Shown in pieces: positions 17,148 through 26,398 of a DNA stretch of 64,000 nt; position 1 is the stretch's first letter, and each line of letters opens with the position of its first letter. A program made the position numbers and the translations under genes. The DNA comes from JBAZMA01 sp041649995 (GTDB lineage: Bacteria > Omnitrophota > Gorgyraeia > Velamenicoccales > Velamenicoccaceae), in NCBI GenBank assembly GCA_041649995.1, contig JBAZMA010000008.1, forward strand, positions 34,618-98,617, in the 5' to 3' direction. The notes beneath the pieces are model-generated. The model had not been told where the DNA came from. It saw only the letters and a list, made by a program, of their open reading frames with translations, and did not search any database.

Positions 17148-18091
17148 ATATTCTCACCTGGCATGTCCATGGGAATTACCTCTATTATCTCAGTCAACTG
17201 CCCCACAATATTTTTCTGCCTTTAGACGGGACAGGCGCCGGGGATTATCTGGGGCGGGGCTCTTCGTTTCCATGGGGTCCTCATGTTTTTGATGTCCTGG
17301 TCGATGATATTCCTTCGCTGCGCCTGGATTGCGTGATTTTTCAAAGGGAGCGGCATTACCTGCGGGACCAGTATATGATCCTCTCGGAAAAGCAAAGAAA
17401 GCTTCCTCAGATCTATATCGAGCACGATCCTCCCCAGCAACACCCGACGAACACAAGGCATTGTTTATATAATTCCTCCGTGTTCCTCGTCCACGTCACC
17501 CATTTCAATTCTTTGATGTGGGACATCGGGACAACCCCAAGCGCAGTGATCCCCCACGGGGTCATGGTTCCCGAAGACGCGCGTTACACGGGGAGCCTGG
17601 GGCGGGGCCTGGTGGCGGTGAATCATCTGGAAAAGCGGGGCAGGCGGCTGGGCGTGGATATTTTTTGTGACATCAGCCGGCGCGTGCCTTTGGATCTGGT
17701 CGGCATGGATTCGGAGCGCCTGGGGGGAAGAGGGGAGATCAGCCACAGGGATTTTCCCTATTTTCTCTCCTCTTACAGGTTCTTTTTTAATCCTATCCGC
17801 TATACGAGCCTGGGGCTTTCGGTGTGCGAAGCCATGATGGTAGGCCTGCCCGTGGTTGGCCTGGCCACAACGGAGATGGCCAGGGTCATTGAGAATTACA
17901 AGACGGGGTATATCGACACCGATATCGGCCGCCTCATCGATTTTATGAATCTTTTGGTTAACAACCCGGAGAGGGCCGGGGAGCTGGGAGAAAACGCGCG
18001 CGCTTACGCGAAGAAGCATTTCAGCATCGAGCGTTTTGCCAGGGACTGGCAGGACGTCCTGGATCTGGTCGTGAACGGAGGCAGCGCTTAA
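17144..18091 (+). CDS. Glycosyltransferase (GT-B fold, group 1-like)
   Basis: About 315 residues starting at a TTG that overlaps the GT9 stop, giving the typical N-terminus NILTWHVHGNYLYYLSQ. An AAAGGA site lies upstream. The C-terminal half has TSLGLSVCEAMMVGLPVVG, the donor-binding E-x7-G pattern, and a trailing helix with KKHFSIERFARDW. Substrate unknown; its place between GT9 and gmhB argues for lipopolysaccharide or another surface glycan. Confidence 0.75.
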   Translation: MNILTWHVHGNYLYYLSQLPHNIFLPLDGTGAGDYLGRGSSFPWGPHVFDVLVDDIPSLRLDCVIFQRERHYLRDQYMILSEKQRKLPQIYIEHDPPQQHPTNTRHCLYNSSVFLVHVTHFNSLMWDIGTTPSAVIPHGVMVPEDARYTGSLGRGLVAVNHLEKRGRRLGVDIFCDISRRVPLDLVGMDSERLGGRGEISHRDFPYFLSSYRFFFNPIRYTSLGLSVCEAMMVGLPVVGLATTEMARVIENYKTGYIDTDIGRLIDFMNLLVNNPERAGELGENARAYAKKHFSIERFARDWQDVLDLVVNGGSA

Positions 18092-18103
18092 ACAAGGAGC
18101 ATC

Positions 18104-18691
18104 ATGAATGCCGTATTTTTGGATAAAGACGGAACGCTTGTGGAGAATGTGGAAAATAACGCGGAGCCCGGGCTGGTCGAGTTTTATCCGGATGTCTGGC
18201 CGGCGCTGCATCTTCTGCAGAAAAACGGGTTTGGGCTTGTGATCGCGACAAACCAGCCCGGCATAGGGCAGGGATATTTCACGGAAGAGGACATTCTGTC
18301 CGTGTCGCATTTTATCCGAACGGCCTTTTTTGAACAGGGTCTCAGACTGGACGGTTTTTATTATTGCCCCCATCACCCCGACGCCCTGGACCATCGTTAT
18401 AAGAAAAACTGTATCTGCCGCAAGCCCGCTCCGGGCCTTTTGCTGACCGCGGCCTCCGAGCTCAATATCGACCTCGCCGCTTCCTGGATGATCGGAGATA
18501 TCCTTGACGATATCGAAGCCGGAAAGGCGGCAGGGTGCCGGACCATCCTTCTCGATAATGGGAACGAGTCGCAATGGGTCTATGAAGAAAAAAGGATCCC
18601 CGATTTCATATCGCCGACCCTGATGGAGGCCGCGTTATTGATCGACGCGCAAGTCCAGAAAGAGAGGGGGGCTATGCCGTGGAGGGATTGA
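18104..18691 (+). CDS. gmhB: D-glycero-D-manno-heptose 1,7-bisphosphate 7-phosphatase (HAD-IIIA)
   Basis: 195 residues. The HAD nucleophile motif is FLDKDGT (Asp7 and Asp9), followed by ATNQPGIGQG, the zinc-type CPHHPD...CICRKPAPG segment and WMIGDILDDIEAGKAAGC. It removes the 7-phosphate in ADP-heptose synthesis. With hldE at 21.8 kb it supplies two of the four pathway steps; gmhA and hldD are not in the window. It overlaps the next GT9 gene by 13 bases. Confidence 0.9.
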   Translation: MNAVFLDKDGTLVENVENNAEPGLVEFYPDVWPALHLLQKNGFGLVIATNQPGIGQGYFTEEDILSVSHFIRTAFFEQGLRLDGFYYCPHHPDALDHRYKKNCICRKPAPGLLLTAASELNIDLAASWMIGDILDDIEAGKAAGCRTILLDNGNESQWVYEEKRIPDFISPTLMEAALLIDAQVQKERGAMPWRD

Positions 18692-19764
18692 GGGATCGGT
18701 TGAAAAATATTCTTTGTGTGCGCCTGGACAATATGGGAGACGCCTTGATGTGTTCACCCGCCATCCGGGCCATCAAAGAATCCTCGCGAGCCGCGCGCGT
18801 GACCTTTCTGGTTTCTCCGGTCGGCGCTGATGTCGCTCGCCTGATGCCCGGAGTCGATCAAGTCCTTGTTTTTGAGGCGCCCTGGGTAAAAAACGCTTCG
18901 CCACAGAACAACGCGCGCCTGATGTCCGCGATGATCAGGCGATTAAAGGGTTGTGATTTTGACGGCGCGGTGATTTTTACCACCTATAGCCAGAGCCCGC
19001 TGCCCGCGGCTCTTTTGTGTTTTCAGGCCGGGATACCCGTCCGCATCGGGATCTGCAGGGAAAATCCCTACCAATTGCTGACGTTTTGGCAGAAGGAGGA
19101 GGAGCCTGAGCGTCTGGTGCGACATGAGGTGAGAAGACAGCTTGATCTCGTTAAGGCTTTCGGTTGCGTGGCCCAGGAGGAGCACTTGAGCCTGGAAATC
19201 AGCGAACAGGCCAGAAACAGGGCGCGCGGCCTGATGGAAAGATTTTCTTGTCCCTGGTTTATCCTGCACGCCGGGGCTACGGCGGATTCCCGAAGATATC
19301 CCCTGGAATCCTATGCCCACGTCATCCGTGAAGCGGGAAACCGCGGGTGGAAAGCCGTGCTTTCCGGGGTCAGGGATGAAAAGAGTTATATCGACGAGCT
19401 GGCCCGGATGACCGCGGATTATTCCATCAATCTTTGCGGCCGTCTGAAGCTGGAGGAATTCTGCGGGCTTCTTTCCGGCGCTTCGTTTCTACTCAGCAAT
19501 AACACCGGGGTTGTGCATTTGGCAAGCGCGACGCGCACCCCTGTCGTTGTCCTTTACGCCCTGACCAATCCCCAGCATACCCCGTGGCTGGTGCCTTCCA
19601 GGGTCCTTTTTGAAGATGCCTCCTGCAAATATTGCTATAAAAGCGTCTGTCCCGAAGGACACAACAAGTGCCTTCGGGCCGTTTCTCCTGAGACCATCAT
19701 GGAGGCCATCGAGGATCTCCTTAAAGAAACGCGCGTCAAAATGCCTTCTGTGTCCCCTCTTTGA
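18679..19764 (+). CDS. Glycosyltransferase family 9 (heptosyltransferase-like), copy 2
   Basis: 361 residues from a GTG start inside the gmhB end. CVRLDNMGDALMCSPAIRAI is the N-terminal GT9 loop; FILHAGATADSRRYPLESYA, LCGRLKLEEFCGLL and SNNTGVVHLASATRTPVV are the donor-site motifs. It probably adds heptose or a related sugar in core assembly. The context with gmhB supports ADP-heptose as donor, though the exact linkage cannot be told. Confidence 0.85.
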   Translation: MEGLRDRLKNILCVRLDNMGDALMCSPAIRAIKESSRAARVTFLVSPVGADVARLMPGVDQVLVFEAPWVKNASPQNNARLMSAMIRRLKGCDFDGAVIFTTYSQSPLPAALLCFQAGIPVRIGICRENPYQLLTFWQKEEEPERLVRHEVRRQLDLVKAFGCVAQEEHLSLEISEQARNRARGLMERFSCPWFILHAGATADSRRYPLESYAHVIREAGNRGWKAVLSGVRDEKSYIDELARMTADYSINLCGRLKLEEFCGLLSGASFLLSNNTGVVHLASATRTPVVVLYALTNPQHTPWLVPSRVLFEDASCKYCYKSVCPEGHNKCLRAVSPETIMEAIEDLLKETRVKMPSVSPL

Positions 19765-19781
19765 TGCATTAAGGAAAAAAA

Positions 19782-19808
19782 TCAACAAAAGGCTGAATCA
19801 GCCCCTTT
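19782..19808 (+). promoter_or_regulatory. TCAAYAAAA motif with hairpin: terminator or promoter
   Basis: TCAACAAAA runs into GGCTGAATCAGCC, a perfect 6-bp palindromic stem with flanking AAA and TTT. It lies after the GT9 gene and 86 bases before the DUF2383 gene. The shape suits a bidirectional terminator; the preceding TCAAC is the shared motif. Confidence 0.45.
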
Positions 19809-19867
19809 AGTCTTTGAGGGTTTTGGTCTAAGTTTAGAAAAGACCACGCCCAACTCAGGAGGAGAAC

Positions 19868-20317
19868 ATGTTGACGCAAATCAAGGGATTGAATAAAAAG
19901 CTCACGCAGTTGATCCAGCTGGATATCGACGCTTCGTTTTGCTATGAGCAAGCCATCAGGAAAATCGAGGAGGAAGATATCAGGCAGGAGTTGACGTCTT
20001 TTAAGGACGATCACGACAGGCACGCGGATATTCTGAGCGCGGAACTTAGCAAGATCGGGGAAGAGGCCCCTGAGAGAAGATCGGACTTAAAGGGCATGTT
20101 TTTAAAAGGCGCGACGGCTATGCAGAGCGTGACGGGGACAATCGGCGCCCTGAAGGCCATGCAATTGAACGAAAAATTGACGAACAGGACATACGCGAAG
20201 GCGGCCAAATGGAAGGCCGGTGACGAGATCGCAGACATCATCCAGCGCAATTTTGAGGACGAAAAAAATCATCTCCAGTATTTGAACGACAAACTGGACG
20301 AGTTGACAGTCGGGTAG
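19868..20317 (+). CDS. DUF2383 ferritin-like four-helix protein
   Basis: 149 residues, all helical, with DASFCYEQAIRKIE early and DDHDRHADIL next: Glu/His pairs spaced as in ferritin-like di-iron bundles. A second set lies in FEDEKNHLQYLNDKLDEL near the C-terminus. DUF2383 proteins are stress or sporulation associated in several bacteria, and metal binding is likely but unproven. A strong AGGAGG site precedes the ATG. It starts a small stress cluster with SDR and hemerythrin genes. Confidence 0.75.
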   Translation: MLTQIKGLNKKLTQLIQLDIDASFCYEQAIRKIEEEDIRQELTSFKDDHDRHADILSAELSKIGEEAPERRSDLKGMFLKGATAMQSVTGTIGALKAMQLNEKLTNRTYAKAAKWKAGDEIADIIQRNFEDEKNHLQYLNDKLDELTVG

Positions 20318-20338
20318 ACCCGTTAGCGCCCGGGTTTT
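20318..20338 (+). terminator. Weak terminator after DUF2383 gene
   Basis: ACCCG, an 8-base loop, CGGGT and TTT. A similar CCCG-loop-CGGGT motif follows the next gene near 21240-21258. Stem is short, so confidence is modest. Confidence 0.4.
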
Positions 20339-20372
20339 CATTTGAGCGATTCTCTTTCAAGGAGGAGGCGAT

Positions 20373-21227
20373 ATGAACGAATACGGCCATTTTCCGGAAC
20401 AGAACCAGGAAAAACCAGGGAAGGAATACAAGATGGAACCTCTGCCTCTGATCAAGGGCGAATGGTACAAGGGAAGCGGAAAGCTATCCGGGAAAATCGC
20501 CCTTGTCACGGGAGGAGACAGCGGGATCGGCAGCGCGGTTTCCATTTTTTTCGCCCGGGAAGGCGCATCGGTCTCCATTGTTTATTACAATGAGCATAAG
20601 GATGCCCAGAATACCCAAAGAATGATCGAAGAAGAGGGCCAGAAGTGCCTTTTGATACCCGGGAATGTGGGAGATCCGGAATTTTGCGCGGAGGCGGTGG
20701 AAAAAACGCTGGCCGAGTTCGGCCATGTGGATATCCTCGTCAACAACGCGGGGTATCAGAACCCGCATAAGAATATGGAGAACATCACGGACCAGGACAT
20801 TGAGACAACGTTCCGCACGAATATTTTTTCGTATTTCTATATGACCCGGGCGGCTCTCAAACATATGAGAGAGGGTGCCGCCATCATCAATACGGCTTCC
20901 GTGACCGCTTACGAAGGACATCCGACGCTTTTGGATTACGCGGCAACCAAGGGGGCCATCGTCGCTTTTACAAGATCGCTTTCCTTGAGCCTTATCAAAC
21001 AGGGGATCAGGGTCAACGGGGTCGCCCCGGGGCCTATCTGGACACCGCTGATCATATCGGGATTTTCTCCGGAGAAGGTCAAGACGTTCGGTCAAAAAAG
21101 TCCGATGGGTAGGGCGGGGCACCCGGAAGAGGTCGCTGCTTCCTATGTGTTCCTTGCTTCCCGGGATTCTTCGTATATGAGCGGTCAGATGCTTCACCCC
21201 AACGGAGGGACGATTGTCAACGGATAG
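20373..21227 (+). CDS. Short-chain dehydrogenase, general-stress (YhdF/YdaD-like) subfamily
   Basis: 284 residues. An N-terminal extension with EPLPLIKGEWYKGSGKLSGK is typical of the stress-induced subfamily. TGGDSGIG is the cofactor-binding loop, NNAG the structural motif, Ser in NTASVTAYEG and YAATKGA the catalytic Tyr/Lys. NAD(P)-dependent; substrate unknown. AGGAGG precedes the ATG. Lies between DUF2383 and hemerythrin genes, matching a stress role. Confidence 0.87.
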   Translation: MNEYGHFPEQNQEKPGKEYKMEPLPLIKGEWYKGSGKLSGKIALVTGGDSGIGSAVSIFFAREGASVSIVYYNEHKDAQNTQRMIEEEGQKCLLIPGNVGDPEFCAEAVEKTLAEFGHVDILVNNAGYQNPHKNMENITDQDIETTFRTNIFSYFYMTRAALKHMREGAAIINTASVTAYEGHPTLLDYAATKGAIVAFTRSLSLSLIKQGIRVNGVAPGPIWTPLIISGFSPEKVKTFGQKSPMGRAGHPEEVAASYVFLASRDSSYMSGQMLHPNGGTIVNG

Positions 21228-21277
21228 TGTCAGGGAACGCCCGCTAAAGCCCGGGTCCAAACACAACGAGGTGCCTT

Positions 21278-21721
21278 ATGGCTGTATTTGATTTATTGAA
21301 AAAGGAGCATGATAAGTACAGGGATATGTTCCGCAAGGTCATGGAAGAGAAGGAAAAAAGCCGGCTGTTCGATGAATTGAACCGCGAACTGGATATCCAT
21401 ATGGAAGGCGAAGAAGAGTATGTCTATCCGGAAACCCAGAAGGCGGGCCTTGATGAAGAAACCCTGGAATCCATTGAAGAGCACCATGTCGCCAAGGTGC
21501 TTCAGGCGGAGTTGGAGATGATGTCCGGGGACGAGGAGAATTTCATGGCCAAGGTCAAGGTCTTCAGGGAAAACGTGGAACACCATCTGGATGAAGAGGA
21601 GCAGCAGTTATTTCCTCAGGCCCGCAAAAAAATCAGCGAAGGCAAGCAGGAGCAGATGGAAGATAAATACAGAAAATTGAAACAGAGACAGGAGAGCGAA
21701 GAAGAGGAGGAAGGGGAGTAG
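21278..21721 (+). CDS. Hemerythrin-like HHE domain protein
   Basis: 147 residues. The di-iron ligand pattern is visible as LKKEHDKYR, DIHMEGEEEYVYP, IEEHHVAKVL and VEHHLDEEEQQLFP. The C-terminus is a highly charged helix ending in a run of glutamates. Such proteins bind oxygen or nitric oxide, or sense iron. Third member of the stress group 19.9-21.7 kb. Confidence 0.85.
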   Translation: MAVFDLLKKEHDKYRDMFRKVMEEKEKSRLFDELNRELDIHMEGEEEYVYPETQKAGLDEETLESIEEHHVAKVLQAELEMMSGDEENFMAKVKVFRENVEHHLDEEEQQLFPQARKKISEGKQEQMEDKYRKLKQRQESEEEEEGE

Positions 21722-21799
21722 GCGTTTTAATGAGGACACCAGAAAAAACAGACGACGAAGCATTCCTTCCTTTCGCGAAATCCTGCGTCTTAAACTCCT

Positions 21800-23326
21800 A
21801 TGGCCACTTCACCCAACGACCTATTTTCCATTAAGGCCGGGTTTTCGGTCACGCCCCAGGCAGCGGATTCCATAAAACCCGCTGTTTTCATGGAAAAGTT
21901 CGGCCAGGCCAGGATATGTGTCCTGGGGGAAGGAATCCTTGACGGTTATCTTTACGGCACCCCGCGGCAATTGTGCAGGGAGGCCCCTGTTCCGGTTATC
22001 GGCCTTGGCCATTCATTTTCAGCTCCGGGCGGAGCCGCCAATACGGCTGTGAATGCCGCGCGTCTTGGCGCCGAGGTTTACTTCCTGTCTGTCCTGGGAA
22101 AGGATGACGCGGGAAAAGAGCTTGGAGCGCTGCTGCGGGCTTCGGGGGTGAAAACAGAACATGTCCTTTTTGACAGGAATCGCTCCACGCTGCATAAGCA
22201 GCGCGTGCTGGCCGGATCCCAGATGCTTCTGAGGCTGGATAAGGGGACGCAGGAACCTGTAAACCGCATGATCCGCGGAGAGCTTCTGTTGAGGCTGGAA
22301 CATCTTCTGGATTTGTGCGGGGCTTTCATTGTTTCCGACTACAGCTGCGGGGTTATGACGCCTGATGTGATCCGGGCGGTCGTCAGGATGAAAAAGAAAA
22401 ACAATGCCGTGCTGTGGGCCCTGGACGCCAGGTCCCTGTCCGCCTATGAGGGCTCAGGCTTTAACGTGATCAAGCCGAATTACTCGGAAGCGGTGAAATT
22501 TCTGGGATTGCCTCCAAAACAAGGGGGGCAGAGGATCGACCAGCTCCTTCTTGCCGGGGATATCCTTTTGAAAAAAACAGGCGCGAAAATCGCAGCCGTG
22601 ACATTGGATCAGGACGGCGCCCTTATCTTTGAGGACGGCCAGCCGCCTTACCGCATCTACGCGCGGTCATTTGAGCGTCCCAATACGGCCGGCGCCGGAG
22701 ACACTTTTATCAGCGCCTTTATGCTGGCCCTTTGCGCCGGCGCGGACTCATCAGGAGCGGCGGAAACGGCCTCCCTGGCTTCCGCGATTGCCGTCGGGAA
22801 AAAAGAAACGACAGCATCCTGTTCGCAGGCAGAACTCAAGGGATATCTTTCTTTGGGAAATAAAGAGGTCGCGGATCTCAAAGCCCTTTCCTTATTGGCG
22901 CAATACTATCACTCTCAGGGCCGCAGGATCGTTTTCACCAATGGTTGTTTTGATATCCTTCATCGGGGCCATATTCATTTTCTCAACGCGTGTAAGACTT
23001 TGGGCGAAGTGTTGATCGTGGGCGTCAATTCCGACGATAGCATACGTAAGATCAAGGGGGCGCTCAGGCCCATCAACAGTCTTCAGGACAGGATCCAGAT
23101 CCTGGGTTCCCTGAGCTGTATCGACCATGTCATGGGCTTCGAAGGCGACGCGCCCCTGGGGCTGATCGAGGCGTTAAAACCACACGTATTCGTAAAAGGC
23201 GCGAACCATGATTTAAAAACGCTCCAGGAGGTGCCGCTCGTCAAAAAGAACGGCGGCGATGTCTGCTGTCTGCCTTACTGGGAGGCTTATTCCACCGGAA
23301 GTATACTTAAGCGTGTTTCCATTTGA
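21800..23326 (+). CDS. hldE: Bifunctional heptose-7-phosphate kinase / heptose-1-phosphate adenylyltransferase
   Basis: 508 residues. Residues about 25-345 form a PfkB-type kinase with GGAANTAVNAARLGA and the catalytic NTAGAGDTF loop; residues about 370-508 form a nucleotidyltransferase with FTNGCFDILHRGH (HxGH) and GVNSDDSIRKIKG. It carries out two steps of ADP-heptose synthesis for lipopolysaccharide. The start is ATG at 21800, with a poor ribosome site. It is in the expected company of GT9 and gmhB. Confidence 0.9.
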   Translation: MATSPNDLFSIKAGFSVTPQAADSIKPAVFMEKFGQARICVLGEGILDGYLYGTPRQLCREAPVPVIGLGHSFSAPGGAANTAVNAARLGAEVYFLSVLGKDDAGKELGALLRASGVKTEHVLFDRNRSTLHKQRVLAGSQMLLRLDKGTQEPVNRMIRGELLLRLEHLLDLCGAFIVSDYSCGVMTPDVIRAVVRMKKKNNAVLWALDARSLSAYEGSGFNVIKPNYSEAVKFLGLPPKQGGQRIDQLLLAGDILLKKTGAKIAAVTLDQDGALIFEDGQPPYRIYARSFERPNTAGAGDTFISAFMLALCAGADSSGAAETASLASAIAVGKKETTASCSQAELKGYLSLGNKEVADLKALSLLAQYYHSQGRRIVFTNGCFDILHRGHIHFLNACKTLGEVLIVGVNSDDSIRKIKGALRPINSLQDRIQILGSLSCIDHVMGFEGDAPLGLIEALKPHVFVKGANHDLKTLQEVPLVKKNGGDVCCLPYWEAYSTGSILKRVSI

Positions 23327-23347
23327 TTTTAAAGCCAAGGAATAACG

Positions 23348-24292
23348 ATGAGAAAGGCGGGACCTGATGTTGTGATGATTACCGGAGCCTCCGCGGGAGT
23401 GGGCAGGGCCACGGCCGTAGAATTCGCGAAAAGAGGCTGTTCGATCGGCTTGTTCGCCCGAGGGAAGGAAAGGCTCCGATCGGCTTTGACCGACGTGGAG
23501 ACGCTGGGCGGGAAGGGAATGGTCCTGGAAGGCGACGTTTCGAATTTCGAAGACCTGAAAAGTGCGTTGAATGACCTTGAGAGGGAATTCGGGCCGGTTG
23601 ATATCTTTGTTAATAACGCCATGACAACGATATTTTCCGAGTTTTTGGACATTGATCCTAAGGATTTTCGCAGGGTCACAGAGGTCACCTATCTTGGGGT
23701 CGTTTACGGCACAAGGGTCGCGCTGGAAAGCATGCGCAAACGCGATAAAGGAGTGATCGTACAGGTTGGTTCGGTTTTGGCCTACCGGGCCATTCCCCTT
23801 CAGTCCGCCTATTGCGGTGCCAAACACGCCGTGAAAGGCTTTGCGGAATCCATAAGGTGCGAGCTCCTTTATCATAAAAGCGGGATCCATATGACGATGG
23901 TCCAGCTGCCGGGTTTGAACACGCCGCAATTTGACTGGTGCAAGAACAACCTGGCAAGAAAATCCCAGCCTGTGCCGCCTATATTTCAGCCGGAGGTGGC
24001 TGCCAGCGCCATTGTCTGGGCCGCGTATCATCGACGCAGGGAGTTGATTGTCGGAGGCAATTCCGCTTTTATCATCAGGGCGAATCATCTTTTTCCCCGG
24101 CTCGGAGATTTGTATCTGGCCAAAACAGGCTTTTCCTCTCAAATGCGCCGGGAAAGAGAAAAACACGACCGGCCCTTTAACCTTTATAGGCCCGTGGACG
24201 GGCCTTTTGGAGTTCACGGAAGTTTTGACAGGCAGGCTAAAGGAATGAGTTTTCAGCTCAGGCTCGCGATGTTTCCATTCTTTGTGTGGTGA
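23348..24292 (+). CDS. Short-chain dehydrogenase/reductase
   Basis: 314 residues. TGASAGVGRATA is the cofactor loop, VNNAM the NNAG equivalent, GSVLAYRAIPLQSAYCGAKHA the Ser-Tyr-Lys catalytic set. The C-terminal 70 residues extend beyond a minimal SDR and resemble a subfamily common beside sugar or stress genes. Substrate unknown. It follows hldE by 21 bases, so may be cotranscribed. Confidence 0.83.
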   Translation: MRKAGPDVVMITGASAGVGRATAVEFAKRGCSIGLFARGKERLRSALTDVETLGGKGMVLEGDVSNFEDLKSALNDLEREFGPVDIFVNNAMTTIFSEFLDIDPKDFRRVTEVTYLGVVYGTRVALESMRKRDKGVIVQVGSVLAYRAIPLQSAYCGAKHAVKGFAESIRCELLYHKSGIHMTMVQLPGLNTPQFDWCKNNLARKSQPVPPIFQPEVAASAIVWAAYHRRRELIVGGNSAFIIRANHLFPRLGDLYLAKTGFSSQMRREREKHDRPFNLYRPVDGPFGVHGSFDRQAKGMSFQLRLAMFPFFVW

Positions 24293-24345
24293 GCGCTGTT
24301 AGCCGCTGTTATTGTTTTGGCCATTGTCTTCTAAAAGGAACTGTT

Positions 24346-24726
24346 ATGAAAAGTTTCGGACATAAGATTTGGGCGATCGCTGACGGATATATTCCGTCAA
24401 AGAGCGTCGGAACGCATCCTCAGATGACCAGCCATGATTCTTTGTGTTTTTTGAATACGGGAGAAAGGGACGCTTTTGTGAGAATCACCGTGTATTTCGT
24501 CGATCGCCCTCCCGCAGGGCCCTATACGCGGACCGTCTCCTCCGCGCGGACGCTTCATATCAGGTTTAACGATTTCAAGGACCCTGAGCCTGTTCCATTC
24601 GATACGGAGTACGCGGCGCTCATTGAATCCGATGAGCCCGTTATTGTTCAACACACGCGCCTGGATTCCCGACAGGCGGAAAACGCGTTATTCAGCACGA
24701 TCGCGTTTTCTTCAACCGGAGACTAA
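24346..24726 (+). CDS. Sensory rhodopsin transducer homologue (ASRT family)
   Basis: 126 residues from the ATG at 24346, which has AAAAGGAA upstream; the longer frame lacks family similarity. WAIADGYIP, SLCFLNTG, VDRPPAGPYTRTV, HIRFNDFKDPEPVPFDTEYA and VVQHTRLDSRQAENAL-type residues match the soluble transducer of Anabaena sensory rhodopsin along its whole length. The Anabaena protein is a tetramer that binds the photoreceptor and DNA. No rhodopsin gene is in this window, so the input here is unknown; many homologues occur without rhodopsin and may bind small ligands. Confidence 0.9.
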   Translation: MKSFGHKIWAIADGYIPSKSVGTHPQMTSHDSLCFLNTGERDAFVRITVYFVDRPPAGPYTRTVSSARTLHIRFNDFKDPEPVPFDTEYAALIESDEPVIVQHTRLDSRQAENALFSTIAFSSTGD

Positions 24727-24729
24727 TAG

Positions 24730-25500
24730 ATGCTCAATGTGATGTCGTTGAACTGCAATTATTGCTGTGATAAACATGGCCCGTGGGATGAGAGGCTTAA
24801 ATTGATCCGCTCGCTTATCCTTGAAAACAGGCCGCATGTGGCCGCTTTTCAGGCGGTCCTGCATCAAAAGGCGGGCCCATTGGGGGAAATAGGCCAGGCC
24901 TGGCAGATCGCGGATATCACCGGCTACCGTTACAGGCTTTTTGCCTCCGCGCATCAGGAAGACAATGGAGACCGCAAAGGGCAGGCCTTGATCTCACGCA
25001 TCCCTTTGGTTTTTTCGGACTCCAGGCAGTTGACGCGGCGCCCCGGCCACGCCGACCAGGACAAAAGGATCGTTTTGGCCGCCCAGGTGGAAACAAAGGC
25101 CGGAACGCTGCGCATTTTCAATGTTCATTTTTCCTGGATCAGGGAGCAGGCGGAAGATAACATTATTGAAACGCTGAATTTTTTAAGGAGATTCAAGGGG
25201 ATGGCGCTGGTTGTTGGGGATTTTAACGCTTCCGAGAACTCCGGGCTCCTGGATTCTTTTGCCGAGTCCGGCTGGGTGGATGTCTGGAATATCCTGAGAA
25301 AAAACGAGAGGGGCTTTACGTTTGAATCCCATGAGCCCTGCTTGCGCATCGATTACGCCTTGGCCAATAAATCTCTTGAGCAGCATCTCGAGGACATCAG
25401 GGTTTTTCAGCGGCAAACTCCGGATGGGTTATTCCGTATGTCGGACCACCTGGCCTTAATGGTGACGTTAGGGCTTCCTCTCAAGGGCCCGGGATGCTAG
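24730..25500 (+). CDS. Endonuclease/exonuclease/phosphatase family protein
   Basis: 256 residues. MSLNCNY at the start, FNVHFSW, VVGDFNAS, RIDYALA and SDHLALMVTL are the five core motifs of the EEP metal-dependent phosphodiesterase fold. Substrates in this family range from DNA to phospholipid and inositol phosphates. No signal peptide is seen, so it is cytosolic. It starts three bases after the ASRT gene ends, so the two are probably translated together. Confidence 0.82.
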   Translation: MLNVMSLNCNYCCDKHGPWDERLKLIRSLILENRPHVAAFQAVLHQKAGPLGEIGQAWQIADITGYRYRLFASAHQEDNGDRKGQALISRIPLVFSDSRQLTRRPGHADQDKRIVLAAQVETKAGTLRIFNVHFSWIREQAEDNIIETLNFLRRFKGMALVVGDFNASENSGLLDSFAESGWVDVWNILRKNERGFTFESHEPCLRIDYALANKSLEQHLEDIRVFQRQTPDGLFRMSDHLALMVTLGLPLKGPGC

Positions 25501-25519
25501 AGAGAAAGAGAGGCTTTAA

Positions 25520-26368
25520 ATGGCCTATGAACTCGATATTCTGATCCCGACTTGCGACAGGCCAGCCGCGCTGGCCGCGACTCTTTCAGGCCTTTGTTCC
25601 CAGAGCCGTAAACCTTTTCGCCTGATGATTTCAGATCAGACATCGGACCTGGACGTCATGGATTCCGGAGAGATCAGGGCTTTGCTGCGCGTTCTCCAGG
25701 CGCAGGGAAACGCCGTATCCGTCCATAAACACCTGCCGAAAAGAGGTATGGCCGAGCAACGACAATTTTTGCTGGGACTCTCCGAGGCCCGTTATTGTCT
25801 TTTCCTGGATGACGATCTTCTTTTAGAGCCGGATATCCTGGAAAGGCTTATGAAAACAATTCATGAGGAAGAATGCGGATTTGTCGGCGCCGCGCCCATA
25901 GGATTGAGTTATCTGCGGGAAGAAAGGCCTCAGCAACAGGCCATAGAGTTTTGGGAAGGTCCTGTGGAGCCTGAAACCGTGGTGCCGCACGGCCCGCGAT
26001 GGCGTCGCCATGTCTTGCATAACGCGGCCAATATCTATCATGTCCAGAGACGGTTGGGGCTGGGCTCAGGCAGGCAAAAGAAATATAAAGTCGCCTGGAT
26101 AGGAGGATGTATCCTTTATGACCGCCGAAAACTGGAGGGAGAGGGCGGATATGGATTTTGGACGAGGCTTCCGAAAGACCATTGCGGAGAGGATGTGCTT
26201 GTCCAGCTTCGTTTGATGTCGCGATACGGGGGATGCGGTATCATTCCTTCCGGGGTGTATCACCTGGAGCTGCCGACAACGGTCAAGGAACGCCGCGTTA
26301 ACGCGGCGGAGGCCTTTTTTAACGGCTCGGAGTTTGATTTCCAAAGGGAACAGGGTTTGGGCCGATGA
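25520..26368 (+). CDS. Glycosyltransferase family 2
   Basis: 282 residues. DILIPTCDRPAALAATLSGL is the N-terminal GT-A nucleotide-binding segment; LFLDDDLLLEPDIL supplies the DxD metal site; WIGGCILYDR and KDHCGEDVLVQLRL carry the acceptor-side ED motif. It is a single-domain enzyme of unknown sugar, convergent with the GT9 gene 30 bases downstream. Confidence 0.85.
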   Translation: MAYELDILIPTCDRPAALAATLSGLCSQSRKPFRLMISDQTSDLDVMDSGEIRALLRVLQAQGNAVSVHKHLPKRGMAEQRQFLLGLSEARYCLFLDDDLLLEPDILERLMKTIHEEECGFVGAAPIGLSYLREERPQQQAIEFWEGPVEPETVVPHGPRWRRHVLHNAANIYHVQRRLGLGSGRQKKYKVAWIGGCILYDRRKLEGEGGYGFWTRLPKDHCGEDVLVQLRLMSRYGGCGIIPSGVYHLELPTTVKERRVNAAEAFFNGSEFDFQREQGLGR

Positions 26369-26398
26369 GAGAAGGGTGTTTGATGAGATGCCCTGTTT

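Noticed and set aside
17465..18574. 369-residue minus-strand frame
   Set aside because: Opposite the glycosyltransferase and gmhB genes, both with clear motifs.
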